Positions 8,657-18,229 of a stretch of DNA of 64,000 nucleotides are shown piece by piece. Made by a program: the position numbers and the translations under genes. Under the pieces are notes generated by a model. It saw only the letters and a program-made list of their open reading frames with translations. It was not told the DNA's origin and did no database searches. This DNA is from Roseiarcus sp963781895 (GTDB taxonomy: Bacteria > Pseudomonadota > Alphaproteobacteria > Rhizobiales > Beijerinckiaceae): the NCBI GenBank assembly GCA_963781895.1, contig CAWAIM010000031.1, positions 62,001-126,000 on the forward strand, in the 5' to 3' direction. Position 1 is the stretch's first letter; each line of letters begins with the position of its first letter.

Positions 8657-10387
8657 ATGGCGACGACCGTCCATGACCTCAACGCCGACCACGGGTCCTG
8701 CGCCGCTTGGATCGCCCGCTTTCTCAAAGCGCGCGGAGTCGAGCGGATTTTCGGACTTCAAGGCGGCCACATCCAGCCGATCTGGGACCATGCCGCACAG
8801 CTCGGCATCCGCATAGTCGACGTTCGTCACGAGGCCGCGGCGGTGCACATGGCGCATGCTCACGCCGAACTGACAGGCCAACTCGGCGTCGCCATGGTGA
8901 CGGCGGGCCCGGGGGTGACCAACACGGTGACCGCGGTGGCGAATGCGTCGCTGGCGCGCGCGCCGGTTCTGGTGATCGGCGGCTGCACCTCCCGCGCGCA
9001 GGTCAATCTCGGGCCGCTCCAGGACATCCCGCACGTCGACATCATGCGGCCCGTGACGCGGCAGTCGCGCACGCTTCGAGTCCCCGACCAGGTCATCCGC
9101 GAGTTCGACGAAGGCGTCAGCCGGGCGTTCGGGGACCTCGGCGAGCCTGGACCGGTTTACCTCGAGGCGCCGCCCGACGTGCTGCGCGCGCATGTCGCGC
9201 CCCACCTTGTCCTCGACGAATGGATGCAGCCGAAGAAATCGAGGGTCATCCAGCCCGATAAGGCGACGATTGAGAGGGCGGCGGACGTGCTTTGGTCAGC
9301 GAAGCGCCCGCTCGTCGTGACGGGCCGCGGCGCGCGCCAGGCGGCCCCGCAGATTGTGCGCCTGCTCGACGCCCTGGGAGCCGTATACCTCGACACGCAG
9401 GAAAGTCGGGGCCTCGTGCCCAGCGACCATCCAGCGACTGTCGGGGCCATGCGGGCCGCCGCGATGACCGAGGCGGACACCGTGCTCGTGATCGGCCGCA
9501 AGCTCGACTACCAGCTCGGATACGGGTCGCCCGCCGTATTTCCCAACGCGAGATTCGTGCGTCTCGCCGATACGCCCGGCGAGCTCGTCGACAACCGCCG
9601 CGGCGATCCGGAAATCTTCGCCACGCCGGCCCTGGCGCTGGAGGCCATCGTGGCCGCGGCCGGAAACCGGATACCTTCGGTGGACAAGGGGTGGACTGAA
9701 GGCCTGCGCAAGCGTCACAACGATCGAAGCGCAAAGGCCGGGCCGCGCTACACGACCGGTTCGGACGGCGGCGTCGATCCGCGCGCCATCTTTCAGGCTC
9801 TGCGCGACAAGACAAATGCGGATTACATCGCCATTGCCGACGGCGGCGACCTTCTGAGCTTCGCGCGGGTCGGCATCGAGGCGCGCGTCTATATGGACGC
9901 CGGCGCCTTTGGCTGCCTCGGCGTTGGCGTGCCGTTCGCGGTGGCGGCCTCCCTCGCCCATCCCGACCGGCAGGTGGTGTGCGTCACGGGCGACGGCGCC
10001 TTCGGACTGAACGCGATGGAGATCGACACCGCCGTGCGCCACGGCGCGAAGATCGTGGTGATCGTGTCCAACAACGCGGCTTGGAACATCGAGCGTTACG
10101 ACCAGGAATCGAACTATGGCGGCCGGGTCGTCGGGACTTTGCTCGCACATTCGGACTATGCCGCGATGGCCCGCGCCCTCGGCGCGCACGGCGAACGCGT
10201 GGAGAAGCCGGAGGACTTGCCGGGGGCCATCGAACGCGCGCTCGCCAACGCGCCGGCGCTCGTCGATGTCGTCACGTCCCAGACAGTCGTGTCGTCCGAT
10301 GCGACGAAGGGGTTGGGCTTCGTGCCGGAATTCCAGCCGTTGACGGCCTGGGACGATCTCGAGCGCAAGCGTCGCGGTCTTTTGTAA
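8657..10387 (+). CDS. ThDP-dependent enzyme, probable 2-hydroxyacyl-CoA lyase
   Basis: A 576-residue member of the acetolactate synthase/oxalyl-CoA decarboxylase fold. The Pyr domain carries the cofactor-activating glutamate (Glu59 in DVRHEAAAVHMA). The PP domain has the ThDP/Mg motif beginning GDGAFGLNAMEID and ending VIVSNNAAWN (about 448-478). The N-terminal FGLQGGHIQPIWD and the extended C-terminus after DVVTSQTVVSSDATKGLGF resemble, from memory, the actinobacterial/Rhodospirillales 2-hydroxyacyl-CoA lyases that cleave 2-hydroxyacyl-CoA to formyl-CoA and a carbonyl compound. Pairing with an acyl-CoA synthetase supports this. The alternative is a generic acetolactate-synthase-like decarboxylase. 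A strong ribosome site (GGGAGGA) precedes ATG 8657. Confidence 0.72.
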   Translation: MATTVHDLNADHGSCAAWIARFLKARGVERIFGLQGGHIQPIWDHAAQLGIRIVDVRHEAAAVHMAHAHAELTGQLGVAMVTAGPGVTNTVTAVANASLARAPVLVIGGCTSRAQVNLGPLQDIPHVDIMRPVTRQSRTLRVPDQVIREFDEGVSRAFGDLGEPGPVYLEAPPDVLRAHVAPHLVLDEWMQPKKSRVIQPDKATIERAADVLWSAKRPLVVTGRGARQAAPQIVRLLDALGAVYLDTQESRGLVPSDHPATVGAMRAAAMTEADTVLVIGRKLDYQLGYGSPAVFPNARFVRLADTPGELVDNRRGDPEIFATPALALEAIVAAAGNRIPSVDKGWTEGLRKRHNDRSAKAGPRYTTGSDGGVDPRAIFQALRDKTNADYIAIADGGDLLSFARVGIEARVYMDAGAFGCLGVGVPFAVAASLAHPDRQVVCVTGDGAFGLNAMEIDTAVRHGAKIVVIVSNNAAWNIERYDQESNYGGRVVGTLLAHSDYAAMARALGAHGERVEKPEDLPGAIERALANAPALVDVVTSQTVVSSDATKGLGFVPEFQPLTAWDDLERKRRGLL

Positions 10388-10494
10388 CTGGCGAGACCAT
10401 CGAGGCGGCGCCTGCCGCTACGAACCGATAGCGCCGGAAACAATCGTCGGATTTTCACCGCTGGAGCATGATGCGATTCCGCCAGATCGTGTCT

Positions 10495-12011
10495 CTAGCA
10501 GCCCGGCAACGCGTCCAGCCGGTCCCACAGGGCGGGGGCGGCGGCATAGAGCGCGTCGAACGCTTCGGCCTGGCGGAGATAAAGGTCGCGCCACTCCGGG
10601 CGGGGCGCGATCTCCGCTTCGAAAGCGACAAAGCGGACGCGCGCGTCGTCCCAGTCGGCGACCGCCCCGCCCGCGCGGGCGGCGATCATCGCGCAGCCGG
10701 TCACGCCCGCTTCCGGCTCCGCCGGCGCCACGATCGGACGATCGTAGACGCTCGCCTTGATCTCCAGCCACAGCCGGGTTCGCGCGCCGCCGCCAGCCGC
10801 GACGATGCTGTCGATCCGGCCGCTCTGCGCCTCCAGGACCCGGAGGTTGCGCTTCGACGCGAAAGCGACGCCCTCCATCACCGCGCGGTGAAGGTGACCC
10901 GCCCCATGGCCGCTGGTCAGGCCGAACAATTGCGCGCGCGCGTTGGCCGCGCCGCCCAGCCGCTCGCCGTTCAGATAGGGCAGGAACAGCAGGCGATCGG
11001 CGCCGGGCGGCGCGGTCGCGGCCAAGGCCACGACGTCGTCGTAACTCGCCTCATTGCGATGCAGCACCCGTCGCGCCCAGCGCATCGCGTCGCCGCCGGC
11101 GTCGAGAATGGTGAACGCCGCCCAGGCGCCGTCGGCGGTGCGCATGTTGGTGACGACCGCGTCCCGCACCGGCCGCGCCGCGTAGGCGGTGATCAGCGTG
11201 GAGGTGCCGGTGATGTCGGAGCCGCGACGGCGCGGCGACACGCCGGCGCCGAGCAGCGTCGCGGCGAAGTCGCTGGAGCCGGCGGCGACTGGCGTGCCGG
11301 CGCGCAGCCCGGTCGCGGCGGCGGCGGCCGGCGTCACCGCGCCCAGGAGTTCGTGCGCCTGGCGGACCGGCGGCAACAGCGCCGGATCGACCCCGAGGCG
11401 TTCGGCGAGCAGCGGGCTCCAGGCGTTGGCGCGCGCGTCGAAGAGATAGGTGCAGGAGGCGTCGGATTCGTCCATCCCGCGCTCGCCGGTCAGCCGGAAG
11501 TTGATGTAGTCCTTCGGCATCAGCAGCGTCGCGGCCGCGGCGAGCGCCTCGGGCTGATGGCGGGCGATCCATTGCAATTTGAACCCGGGCCAGGCGACCG
11601 AGGGCGGATTGGCCGTCAGAGGCCACAGCGCGTCGACGTCGTTGGCGGCGGCGAAGGCCGCGACTTCGGCGGCGGGGCGCTTGTCGTTCCACAATTGCAC
11701 CGAGTTCGAGCGCCAGGCCGCCGGCCGCGTCGAGCAGCACCGCGCCATGCATCTGGCCGCAGGCCGCGATGGCCAGGACGCGTTGGGCGCCGTTGTCCGC
11801 CGCCGCCAGGACCGCGCGGATGCTTTCGACGGCCCCCTCCCACCATGCGGCGGGGCGTTGCTCCGCCCAGCCGAACGACGGCACGATCTGCTCGTGCTCG
11901 CGGGCGTGCAGCGCGACGATTCGTCCGCGCAAGTCGACCAAGCGCCGCCCGCACGCTGCCGGTGCCGACGTCGACGGCGAGCAGAAGATCCTTGCGTTCC
12001 AACCGCGTCAC
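10495..12011 (-). CDS. xylB: FGGY-family carbohydrate kinase, xylulokinase-like (two frameshifts)
   Basis: ATP-dependent kinase of D-xylulose or a similar polyol, about 500 residues after repair. It starts at GTG 12011 behind GGAGGA with KDLLLAVDVGTGSVRAAL, the FGGY phosphate-binding start. A shift near 11940 leads into VDLRGRIVALHAREHEQIVP and CGQMHGAVLLD, the substrate-binding MHG motif of xylulokinases. A second near 11700 leads to VQLWNDKRPAAEV and then unbroken sequence through GSSDFAATLLG, FLPYLNGER and AGGGARTRLWLEIKA to the end. Both shifts equal one extra base. It converges on the ThDP-enzyme gene and probably works with the sugar cluster around it. Confidence 0.87.
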
Positions 12012-12141
12012 GAGTCCTCCGGGGTCGCGCCCCATGAAACCCGTCGCGGGCTTGCGAGGCAAGCCGGCGCGGGCCGCTTGACGCGGGGCGGCGCGGCGGC
12101 GCTTGATGCGCTGACCGGCGCCCGGAGGAAAGCCCCACAGC

Positions 12142-13092
12142 ATGCAACCGTTGCGCGCGGCGACACGCCCGACGATGCACTTCATCGGCGTGACCACCGG
12201 CCGCTCCGCCATCATGCGCGTGTTCCCGCGCTGGGCGGAGGCGCTCGGCCTCGGCGATTGCGAGCTGCGCGGGATCGACCTTCCGCCGCGCGCGCCGGCC
12301 GGCGACTTTCGCGCGGTCGTCGATTTCATCAAGCGCGACCCGCTGTCGCTCGGCGCTCTGGTGACGACGCACAAGCTCGATCTGGTCGCCGCCGCCGGCG
12401 ACCTGATCGATGAGCTCGAGCCGCGCGCGCAGGCGCTGCGGGAGGTCAGTTGTCTGGCCAAATCGGGCGGGCGCCTGATCGGCCATGCTCTGGACCCGCT
12501 TTCCAGCGCGCTCGCGTTGGCGGCGCTGTTGCCGAACGGGCATTGGCGACAAACCGGCGCGGCCTGCTTCATCATCGGCGCCGGCGGCGCGGCGCTGGCC
12601 ATCGCCAGCAGCCTCGCCGAGGCGGCGCGAGGCGCGGACCGGCCATCGCGTCTCATCGTCTCGGACCGCGACCCGGAGCGGCTCGAGCACTTCGCCGACG
12701 CGCTTCGCCGCCTCGGCGGCGCCATGCCCGCGAATTACGTCCACGCGGCCGCCGCCGCCGACAACGCGGCGGCGCTGGCGGAGCTGCCGGCCTCCTCGCT
12801 GGTGGTCAACGCGAGCGGTCTCGGCAAGGACGCGCCCGGTTCGCCGCTGCCGGACACGGCCATATTTCCGCCGCACGGCGTCGCCTGGGATCTGAACTAT
12901 CGCGGCGAGTTGCGCTTCCTCGATCAGGCGCGGCGCCAGGCGGCGGCGCGGGATCTGCGTGTCGAGGACGGCTGGCTGTATTTTCTGCATGGCTGGACGC
13001 GCGCCATCGCCGAGGTTTTTCACACCGACATCCCGACGAGCGGCCCGGCGCTGGATCGGCTGTCGCGGCTTGCGGAGGCGGCGAGGGGCTGA
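12142..13092 (+). CDS. Shikimate dehydrogenase-like NAD(P) oxidoreductase (AroE family)
   Basis: About 316 residues with AroE architecture. The N-terminal substrate domain contains GALVTTHKLDLV, which keeps the catalytic Lys of the family (normally T-x-P-H-K). The C-terminal Rossmann domain starts at ACFIIGAGGAALAIAS (about 140). Then come NASGLGKD and a C-terminal DLNYRGELRFL. The substrate motif differs from true shikimate dehydrogenases, and the gene lies among sugar or polyol catabolic genes rather than aromatic biosynthesis, so a quinate/shikimate- or polyol-type substrate is more likely than housekeeping AroE. GGAGGAAA at 12121-12128 precedes ATG 12142; ATG 12175 (MHFIGVTTGRS) is an alternative start. 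Confidence 0.78.
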   Translation: MQPLRAATRPTMHFIGVTTGRSAIMRVFPRWAEALGLGDCELRGIDLPPRAPAGDFRAVVDFIKRDPLSLGALVTTHKLDLVAAAGDLIDELEPRAQALREVSCLAKSGGRLIGHALDPLSSALALAALLPNGHWRQTGAACFIIGAGGAALAIASSLAEAARGADRPSRLIVSDRDPERLEHFADALRRLGGAMPANYVHAAAAADNAAALAELPASSLVVNASGLGKDAPGSPLPDTAIFPPHGVAWDLNYRGELRFLDQARRQAAARDLRVEDGWLYFLHGWTRAIAEVFHTDIPTSGPALDRLSRLAEAARG

Positions 13093-13141
13093 GCCGTCGG
13101 CAGGGCCGCGGGACAAGGCGAGGCGATCCGCAGCGCCCTCG

Positions 13142-13943
13142 TCACGACGTTCGGGTCTCCCGCTTCAAGAACTCCGCGACGGCCGCGCGGAACTCCGCGA
13201 CATGACGCGCCCTGTCGGGAGACTTGGGCGCGATCTCGACAAAGCGCGCGTCGGGAATCGCGGCGGCGAGCCGGCGGGCCAGCGCGAGCGGATGAAGGCG
13301 ATCGATCAGTATTGCCGAGGACCAGGGTCGGAACACGGATGCGCCGCGCGTCGTCTTCCGAAACGCCGGGGCCGTCGGCGGCGATCGCCGCCAGCAGGCG
13401 CGAACGGATCGCCCGATCGGGCCGATCGAAGGACGCCAGCAACGAGGAAAGATTGTCGGGCGCGTGGCGGGCGAGGTCCAGCGCCACGTCCGAGCGCTCG
13501 AAGTCCTCGCGCGCGCCGCGCGCGACATAGGAAGCAAGCGTCGCGATCGGCTGCAGATTGGCGGGCGCGGCGCCCCAGGCCCAGGCCGGGCGGGCGAGGA
13601 TGAGCCCGCCGACGCGATCCGGAGTCTTGATCGCGATGCGCAGGCTCAGGGCGGCGCCCATCGAGACGCCGCCGACGACGAAGCGTTCGAGCCCGCGCGC
13701 GTCCGCGAAAGCCAGAATATCGTCGGCGAAAGTCGCGAGCGAGAAATTCGCGGGATCTCCGGCGTCCGATCCGCCCTGCGCCCGGCACTCGAGCGTGAGA
13801 CGCCGAAAGGCTCCATCGGGGAAGACCTCCGCGACCTGCGCCTCGTCGCCGCCAAGCCCATGCTGAAACACGACGGCCGGACCTTGGCCGCGATCGACGC
13901 CGTTCAGTCTCGCGCCGTCACGAACGATTGTGCATGAACGCAT
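13142..13943 (-). CDS. Alpha/beta hydrolase (frameshifted)
   Basis: Cytosolic serine hydrolase of about 265 residues after repair. It shows the oxyanion region VVFQHGLGGDEAQ (about 24-36) and the nucleophile elbow VGGVSMGAA with Ser94. The acid region follows in VPTLVLGNTDR. Just after this, near 13308, the frame changes; a duplicated GATC (or one extra base) links NTDR to LHPLALARRLAAAIPDARFV in the next frame. The remaining C-terminus is normal for the fold. The start at 13943 overlaps the end of the isomerase/epimerase gene by 26 bases, so it is the last gene of the operon 15838-13142. Substrate unknown; lactonase or esterase is possible. Confidence 0.82.
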
Positions 13944-14765
13944 CGTCGAGCGCTCCTTTCAGGAAGCGCGCGACCTCCGGCGCCTCGGCCTCCGCAAGGC
14001 CGTGGGCGATGAGCGGCCCGTCGAAGCCGCCGGCGCGAAGCGTGCGAATGAAATGCGGAAAGTCGATCACGCCTCGCCCGGCGGCGACGAATCCGCCGCG
14101 GGGGTCGCGATCCTTGGCGTGCGCGATGGAGATCCGATCGGCCAGAAGATCGACGGCGCGCTCGATCAGCGCTCGCCTCTCAGCGTCCGGCGCGTACCTC
14201 GACGAGGTTGGCGGGGTCGAGCACGACGCGCAGGCGCGGCGAAGCAATCTCGTCGATGAGCCGCCGCGCCGCCGCCGCGGAATCGATCACATTGGCCAGT
14301 TCGGGCTCGATGCCGAGGTCAACGCTGTTGGCGTGCGCGAGCGCGACCGCTTTCAGCATTTCCGTCCGCAGGTCTCGCCAGGCTTCCTCGGTCGCATTGC
14401 CGGGGTGGCGGCGCCACATGTCTTCGCCGTCGCGCGTTCCCGTGCACAAGGTCACCAGCGGCGCGCCGAATTTGGCGCGCCGCCGCCAGCAGGACCGCCA
14501 GCCGACGCAGACCCGACTCGCGCAGTCGAGCGTCCGGATGGATCATGTTGTAGGTGCCGGAGACCGCCGGCACGGCGACGCCGGTCTCGCGGCTCGCCTC
14601 GGCGATGCTCTCGATCGCCGCCTCGGGGATAGCGTCAGGCATGGACGGCATGCCGAGACAGGCCATGTTGAACTGCGCCGCCGAGAAGCCCGAGGCGCGC
14701 ACGGCGCTGAGCGAGGCCAGAGCGCCTTTGGCCGCGAAAGTCTTCGCGAACACGCCGACGCGCAT
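13918..14765 (-). CDS. Sugar phosphate isomerase/epimerase, xylose-isomerase-like TIM barrel (two frameshifts)
   Basis: A TIM-barrel protein of the AP_endonuc_2/IolE family, about 280 residues when repaired. The N-terminus MRVGVFAKTFAAKGALASLS and SGTYNMIHPD are in the first frame. After a shift near 14477 (one extra C) the second frame gives KFGAPLVTLCTGTRDGEDMW and DLGIEPELANVIDS with the metal-binding Glu. After another near 14203 (one extra G) the third frame gives ISIAHAKDRDPRGGF with the His ligand and a normal C-terminus. Stop and start overlap (TGATG) with the upstream oxidoreductase gene. Such proteins isomerise or epimerise sugars or inositol intermediates. Confidence 0.83.
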
Positions 14766-15838
14766 CAGATCGGCCCGCTGGCGTCGGCGAGGCGGACCGG
14801 CGCTCCGCTGCGCACCGATTGCGCGATCGCCGCCATGGCGCGCACCGAGGCGACGCCGTCGACAATGTCCGCGCCCTGCATCGGCGCTCCTGACAGGATC
14901 GCGTCCGCGAATCCTTCGAGCTGCCGCCGAAAGAAATGACCGTCGGCGCCGAGCGGGCGATGGTATGTCGCGTCACGCTCGTCGAATATATCGACGTCGG
15001 AGGATTTGAAATACCAAGGATTGTAGGTCTTCGCGAGAACGCTGCCGTGTTCGCCATAGAGGGTCAGACCCTCATGCCAGTCCATGCGCACGGCGACGGT
15101 GAGGTCGAGATGGCCCATGCAGCCGTTCGCGAACGCGACGTCGACGAACCACGAATAGGCCCCGAAGCGTTCATTGAGCCGGGCCTGGACTTCCAAGATG
15201 TCGCCGCAGAAGTAGCGAGCGGTGTCGACGAGATGGCTTCCGTGGGCGAGCATATAATAGCGGCGAAGATCGGCCTTCGGATTCTCGGCCGGTCTCCTCG
15301 CGTTGGCGCTGACGATCGGCAACGGCTGAATCGCATCGGTCATCTCGTAGCGATGGGTGGAGTCGCAGTACCAGGCCTTGAGCGCCAGCTGCGCGCCCAT
15401 CGCTTGCTGGGCGAAGGCGCGGCCCGCCTGCAAACCCGCGTCGAAACGCTTCATGTGGCCGACCTGCAGGATCCTGCCGGAGGCCTCGACCGCCCGTTGC
15501 AGCGTCTCGACGTCTTCGACCGTGGTGGCGAGCGGCTTTTCGCACAGGACATGTTTGCCCGCCCGCAACGCGCGCATCGCCGCCGACGCGTGGAAGCCGT
15601 CGGAGGTGGCGACGATCACCGCCTCGACATCCCCGTCGCTCAGCATCGCGTCATAGTCGAGATAGCGGCGCGAGGGACGATAAGCATCGCCCATCCGCTG
15701 AACCAGATCCTCCGCGACGTCGCAGATGGCGTGGAGATCGGCGTTGCGCGCCTTGATCGCCGATTCGAAATGGGCGAATTGGGCGATTGGGCCGCAGCCA
15801 AGGATTCCAACGCGCAGCCGTCGGTCCTGTTTCTTCAA
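14765..15838 (-). CDS. Gfo/Idh/MocA-family oxidoreductase
   Basis: NAD(P)-dependent sugar or inositol dehydrogenase, 357 residues, intact. The Rossmann motif is VGILGCGPIAQ (about 10-20), and the conserved KHVLCEKPLATT (near residue 98) carries the catalytic EKP lysine. The second-domain motif YYMLAHGSHLVDTARYF has the typical HxxD arrangement near residue 200. It is the first gene of a three-gene operon with the TIM-barrel isomerase and the alpha/beta hydrolase, a common combination in catabolism of inositols, glycosides or rare sugars. The substrate cannot be deduced here. Confidence 0.9.
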   Translation of the reverse strand: MKKQDRRLRVGILGCGPIAQFAHFESAIKARNADLHAICDVAEDLVQRMGDAYRPSRRYLDYDAMLSDGDVEAVIVATSDGFHASAAMRALRAGKHVLCEKPLATTVEDVETLQRAVEASGRILQVGHMKRFDAGLQAGRAFAQQAMGAQLALKAWYCDSTHRYEMTDAIQPLPIVSANARRPAENPKADLRRYYMLAHGSHLVDTARYFCGDILEVQARLNERFGAYSWFVDVAFANGCMGHLDLTVAVRMDWHEGLTLYGEHGSVLAKTYNPWYFKSSDVDIFDERDATYHRPLGADGHFFRRQLEGFADAILSGAPMQGADIVDGVASVRAMAAIAQSVRSGAPVRLADASGPI

Positions 15839-16157
15839 CGCTCGCCTCTCGACGATGGATCTTCAGAGATCGCTCCGGCGCCGGCCCCGTCCGCGGCGCG
15901 TTGCGGCGGTCTCCCCCCGAGGCGGCAGTCTCATGAATTTTCGGCGCAATAACAAGGGCGGCCCTGCGAGCGGCGCCAACCGAGGGACAAGGCTTCGCCA
16001 GCCTATGATCGAACCATTTCGCCCGCGCGCTCTGATCGCGGGCGCGGAATACGGTCGCCCGGTTCGCGACGATCACGAAAACGTGCTTGCGCCGGCGCTC
16101 CCCCGGGCATAGCGAAAAAAGCGGCGACCCGAGCGTCGTCTGGAGGGCGGACGGATC
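15839..16157. other. Intergenic region between divergent genes
   Basis: About 320 bases separating the oxidoreductase operon (minus) from the P-II gene (plus). It must hold both promoters. I found no clear -24/-12 or -35/-10 pair, no palindrome of note, and no credible gene. Confidence 0.5.
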
Positions 16158-16496
16158 ATGAAACTCATCATCGCGATCATCAAGCCGTTCAAACTGGACG
16201 AGGTGCGGGCGGCGCTCGAGCGCTCGGGCGTTCACGGCATGACGGTCGCCGAGGTCAGCGGTTACGGCAGGCAGAAAGGCCGCACCGAAATCTATCGCGG
16301 CACCGAATACGAGATCGCATTCCTGCCGAAGCTGCGCCTCGAGATCGCGGTCAGCGACGAGCGCCTCGATGAGACCGTCGAGGCGATCAGCGCTTCGGCG
16401 CGCACCGGCCAGATCGGAGACGGCAAGATCTTCGTCACCCCGCTGGAACGGGCGGTGCGGGTGCGCACAGGCGAAGTCGGCGACGAGGCGCTATGA
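16158..16496 (+). CDS. P-II family nitrogen regulatory protein
   Basis: Small trimeric signal protein sensing 2-oxoglutarate and ATP/ADP and controlling nitrogen metabolism; 112 residues, the normal length. It opens with MKLIIAIIKPFKLDEVRAAL. The T-loop contains Tyr46 and the uridylylation site Tyr51 (EIYRGTEYEIAFLPK), so it should be modifiable by GlnD. The C-terminal signature reads GDGKIFVTPLERAVRVRTGE. A ribosome site GGAGGGCGG precedes ATG 16158. Neither glnA nor amtB is adjacent; HemW follows instead, so I cannot say whether it is GlnB or GlnK. Confidence 0.95.
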   Translation: MKLIIAIIKPFKLDEVRAALERSGVHGMTVAEVSGYGRQKGRTEIYRGTEYEIAFLPKLRLEIAVSDERLDETVEAISASARTGQIGDGKIFVTPLERAVRVRTGEVGDEAL

Positions 16497-16566
16497 CGAA
16501 CCGCAAAGAGGGGCGCCAACGCCGCAGAAAGTGGCGCGACTCGGCGTTTGCTGGCATAAGGGTGCG

Positions 16567-17769
16567 ATGATTCGGGACGAGATTGCGCGCGTAACGCGCC
16601 AGACGCGCCGCGCGGCCGCGGAGCCCGACCCCGGGTTCGGGGTCTATGTGCACTGGCCATTCTGCCTGTCGAAATGTCCCTATTGCGACTTCAACAGCCA
16701 CGTCCGTGGCGCGCCTATCGACGAGGAGCGCTATCTTGCGGCTTTCCGGACCGAGATCGCCCATCGCGCGTCGATGGCGCCAGGTCGGGTGGTCGGTTCG
16801 ATCTTTCTCGGCGGCGGCACGCCTTCGCTGATGCAGCCGCAGACGGTCGAGGGCATCATCGACGCGATCGCCGCGAAATGGCGGCTCGACCGGAAAGCCG
16901 AGATCACGCTCGAGGCCAACCCGACCAGCGTCGAGGCCGGCCGGTTTCGCGGCTACCGGGCCGCAGGCGTCAACCGGCTGTCGATCGGGGTGCAGGCGCT
17001 GAACGACGCTGACCTGAGGTCGCTCGGGCGCCGGCACACGGTCGAAGAGGCGCTCGCGGCGGTCAAGCTGGCCGCCTCGATGTTCGAACGCTTCAGCTTC
17101 GACCTCATCTATGGCCGGCCGGGACAGAGTGAGGCCGACTGGCGCGCCGAACTCGCGCGCGGGCTCGACTATGTCGGCGACCACGTCTCACTCTATCAGC
17201 TGACCATCGAGCCCGACACCATCTTCGAGCGGCTGCGCGACACCGGCAAATTGCGGCTTCCCGACGAGGAGCTCAGCCTCGCCATGTTCGCGGCGACGCG
17301 GGAATTGACCGAGGCGCGCGGGCTTCCCGCCTATGAAGTTTCGAATCACGCCCGCCCCGGCGGCGAGAGCCGCCACAATCTGGTCTATTGGCGCTACGGC
17401 GAATACGCCGGCGTCGGGCCGGGCGCGCACGGGCGGCTCGTGACCCCGCAGGGGCGGCTCGCCCAGGAGGCCGAGCGCCATCCGGAGATGTGGCTGACCC
17501 AGGTCGAGAGCGAAGGCCACGGCCTGGTGGAAACGATTGCGCTGAGCCGCGAAGAACAGGGCGACGAGTTCCTGCTGATGGGAATGAGACTGCGCGAAGG
17601 CGTCGATCCGAAGCGCTACGCCAGCTTGAGCGGGCGCGAGATCGATCGGGACCGGATCAGAAGCCTGGTGGAAGACGGGTTCGTCGAAGTCGACAAGCGC
17701 GGCCGACTTCGCGTGACCCCGACGGGCGCGCCGTTGCTCGATTCGGTCGTCGCCGACGTCGCGGCGTGA
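16567..17769 (+). CDS. hemW: Radical SAM family heme chaperone HemW
   Basis: Oxygen-independent coproporphyrinogen oxidase-like protein that delivers heme; cytosolic, 400 residues. The 4Fe-4S/SAM motif is CLSKCPYC (Cys33, Cys37, Cys40). HemW lacks the extra Cys that follows in HemN, and here the motif continues DFNSH, as in HemW. Other family blocks are IFLGGGTPSLM (near 77), EANPTSVE, RLSIGVQALND and YEVSNHARPG. I chose ATG 16567 because it gives MIRDEIARVTRQ and then the YVHWPFC start. It lies 70 bases after the P-II gene and may be co-transcribed with it. Confidence 0.93.
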   Translation: MIRDEIARVTRQTRRAAAEPDPGFGVYVHWPFCLSKCPYCDFNSHVRGAPIDEERYLAAFRTEIAHRASMAPGRVVGSIFLGGGTPSLMQPQTVEGIIDAIAAKWRLDRKAEITLEANPTSVEAGRFRGYRAAGVNRLSIGVQALNDADLRSLGRRHTVEEALAAVKLAASMFERFSFDLIYGRPGQSEADWRAELARGLDYVGDHVSLYQLTIEPDTIFERLRDTGKLRLPDEELSLAMFAATRELTEARGLPAYEVSNHARPGGESRHNLVYWRYGEYAGVGPGAHGRLVTPQGRLAQEAERHPEMWLTQVESEGHGLVETIALSREEQGDEFLLMGMRLREGVDPKRYASLSGREIDRDRIRSLVEDGFVEVDKRGRLRVTPTGAPLLDSVVADVAA

Positions 17770-17950
17770 CGAAATGCCCCGACCGGGCCATTTTGGAGCC
17801 GGAATCCTTTCATCTCAGGCGGTTGCGGCGCCATTCTGGGCCGGCCGACAGGGGACGCTCGGCGTCCGCGCTCGACCGGCGCTCGTTCCGCTCCTCCACG
17901 AACCATGGGGCAAGCGCGGCGCAACGGAAGGGCCCAGGAAGGCGCAGTCC

Positions 17951-18229
17951 CTAGTCTAAGTCATCTCCAGTATCACCTGTGCGTCCCTGAATTTCCTCAT
18001 GAGCATTCGGATCAACCTTGCATTTCTCGAATTCAACGTCACGCTGATTGCCTTTTAGGCCCTTCATCACCACCGCGTTATGACAAATAATTCGCGCTTG
18101 CCTTGCTTTACAATAGGCTCCACAGACGTCTGAATAAGAAGACTTGGAATTGAACACCGTAATGCCAAACGCGCACGTTACGATGATTATTACGCGAATT
18201 GCCTTCTGAAGGTCGATTTCCCTAACCAT
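17951..18229 (-). CDS. Small cysteine-containing exported protein, function unknown
   Basis: 92 residues. A hydrophobic segment (IRVIIIVTCAFGITVF, about 11-26) follows a charged N-terminus and looks like a signal peptide or anchor. The mature part has CGAYCKARQARIICH and a later EKCKVDP, giving four cysteines that could form two disulfides, then an acidic tail. The start is supported by AGAGGGCGACA before ATG 18229. Its base composition is clearly more AT-rich than HemW and IF-3 on either side, suggesting foreign origin or relaxed selection. I do not recognise the family well enough to name it. Confidence 0.62.
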   Translation of the reverse strand: MVREIDLQKAIRVIIIVTCAFGITVFNSKSSYSDVCGAYCKARQARIICHNAVVMKGLKGNQRDVEFEKCKVDPNAHEEIQGRTGDTGDDLD

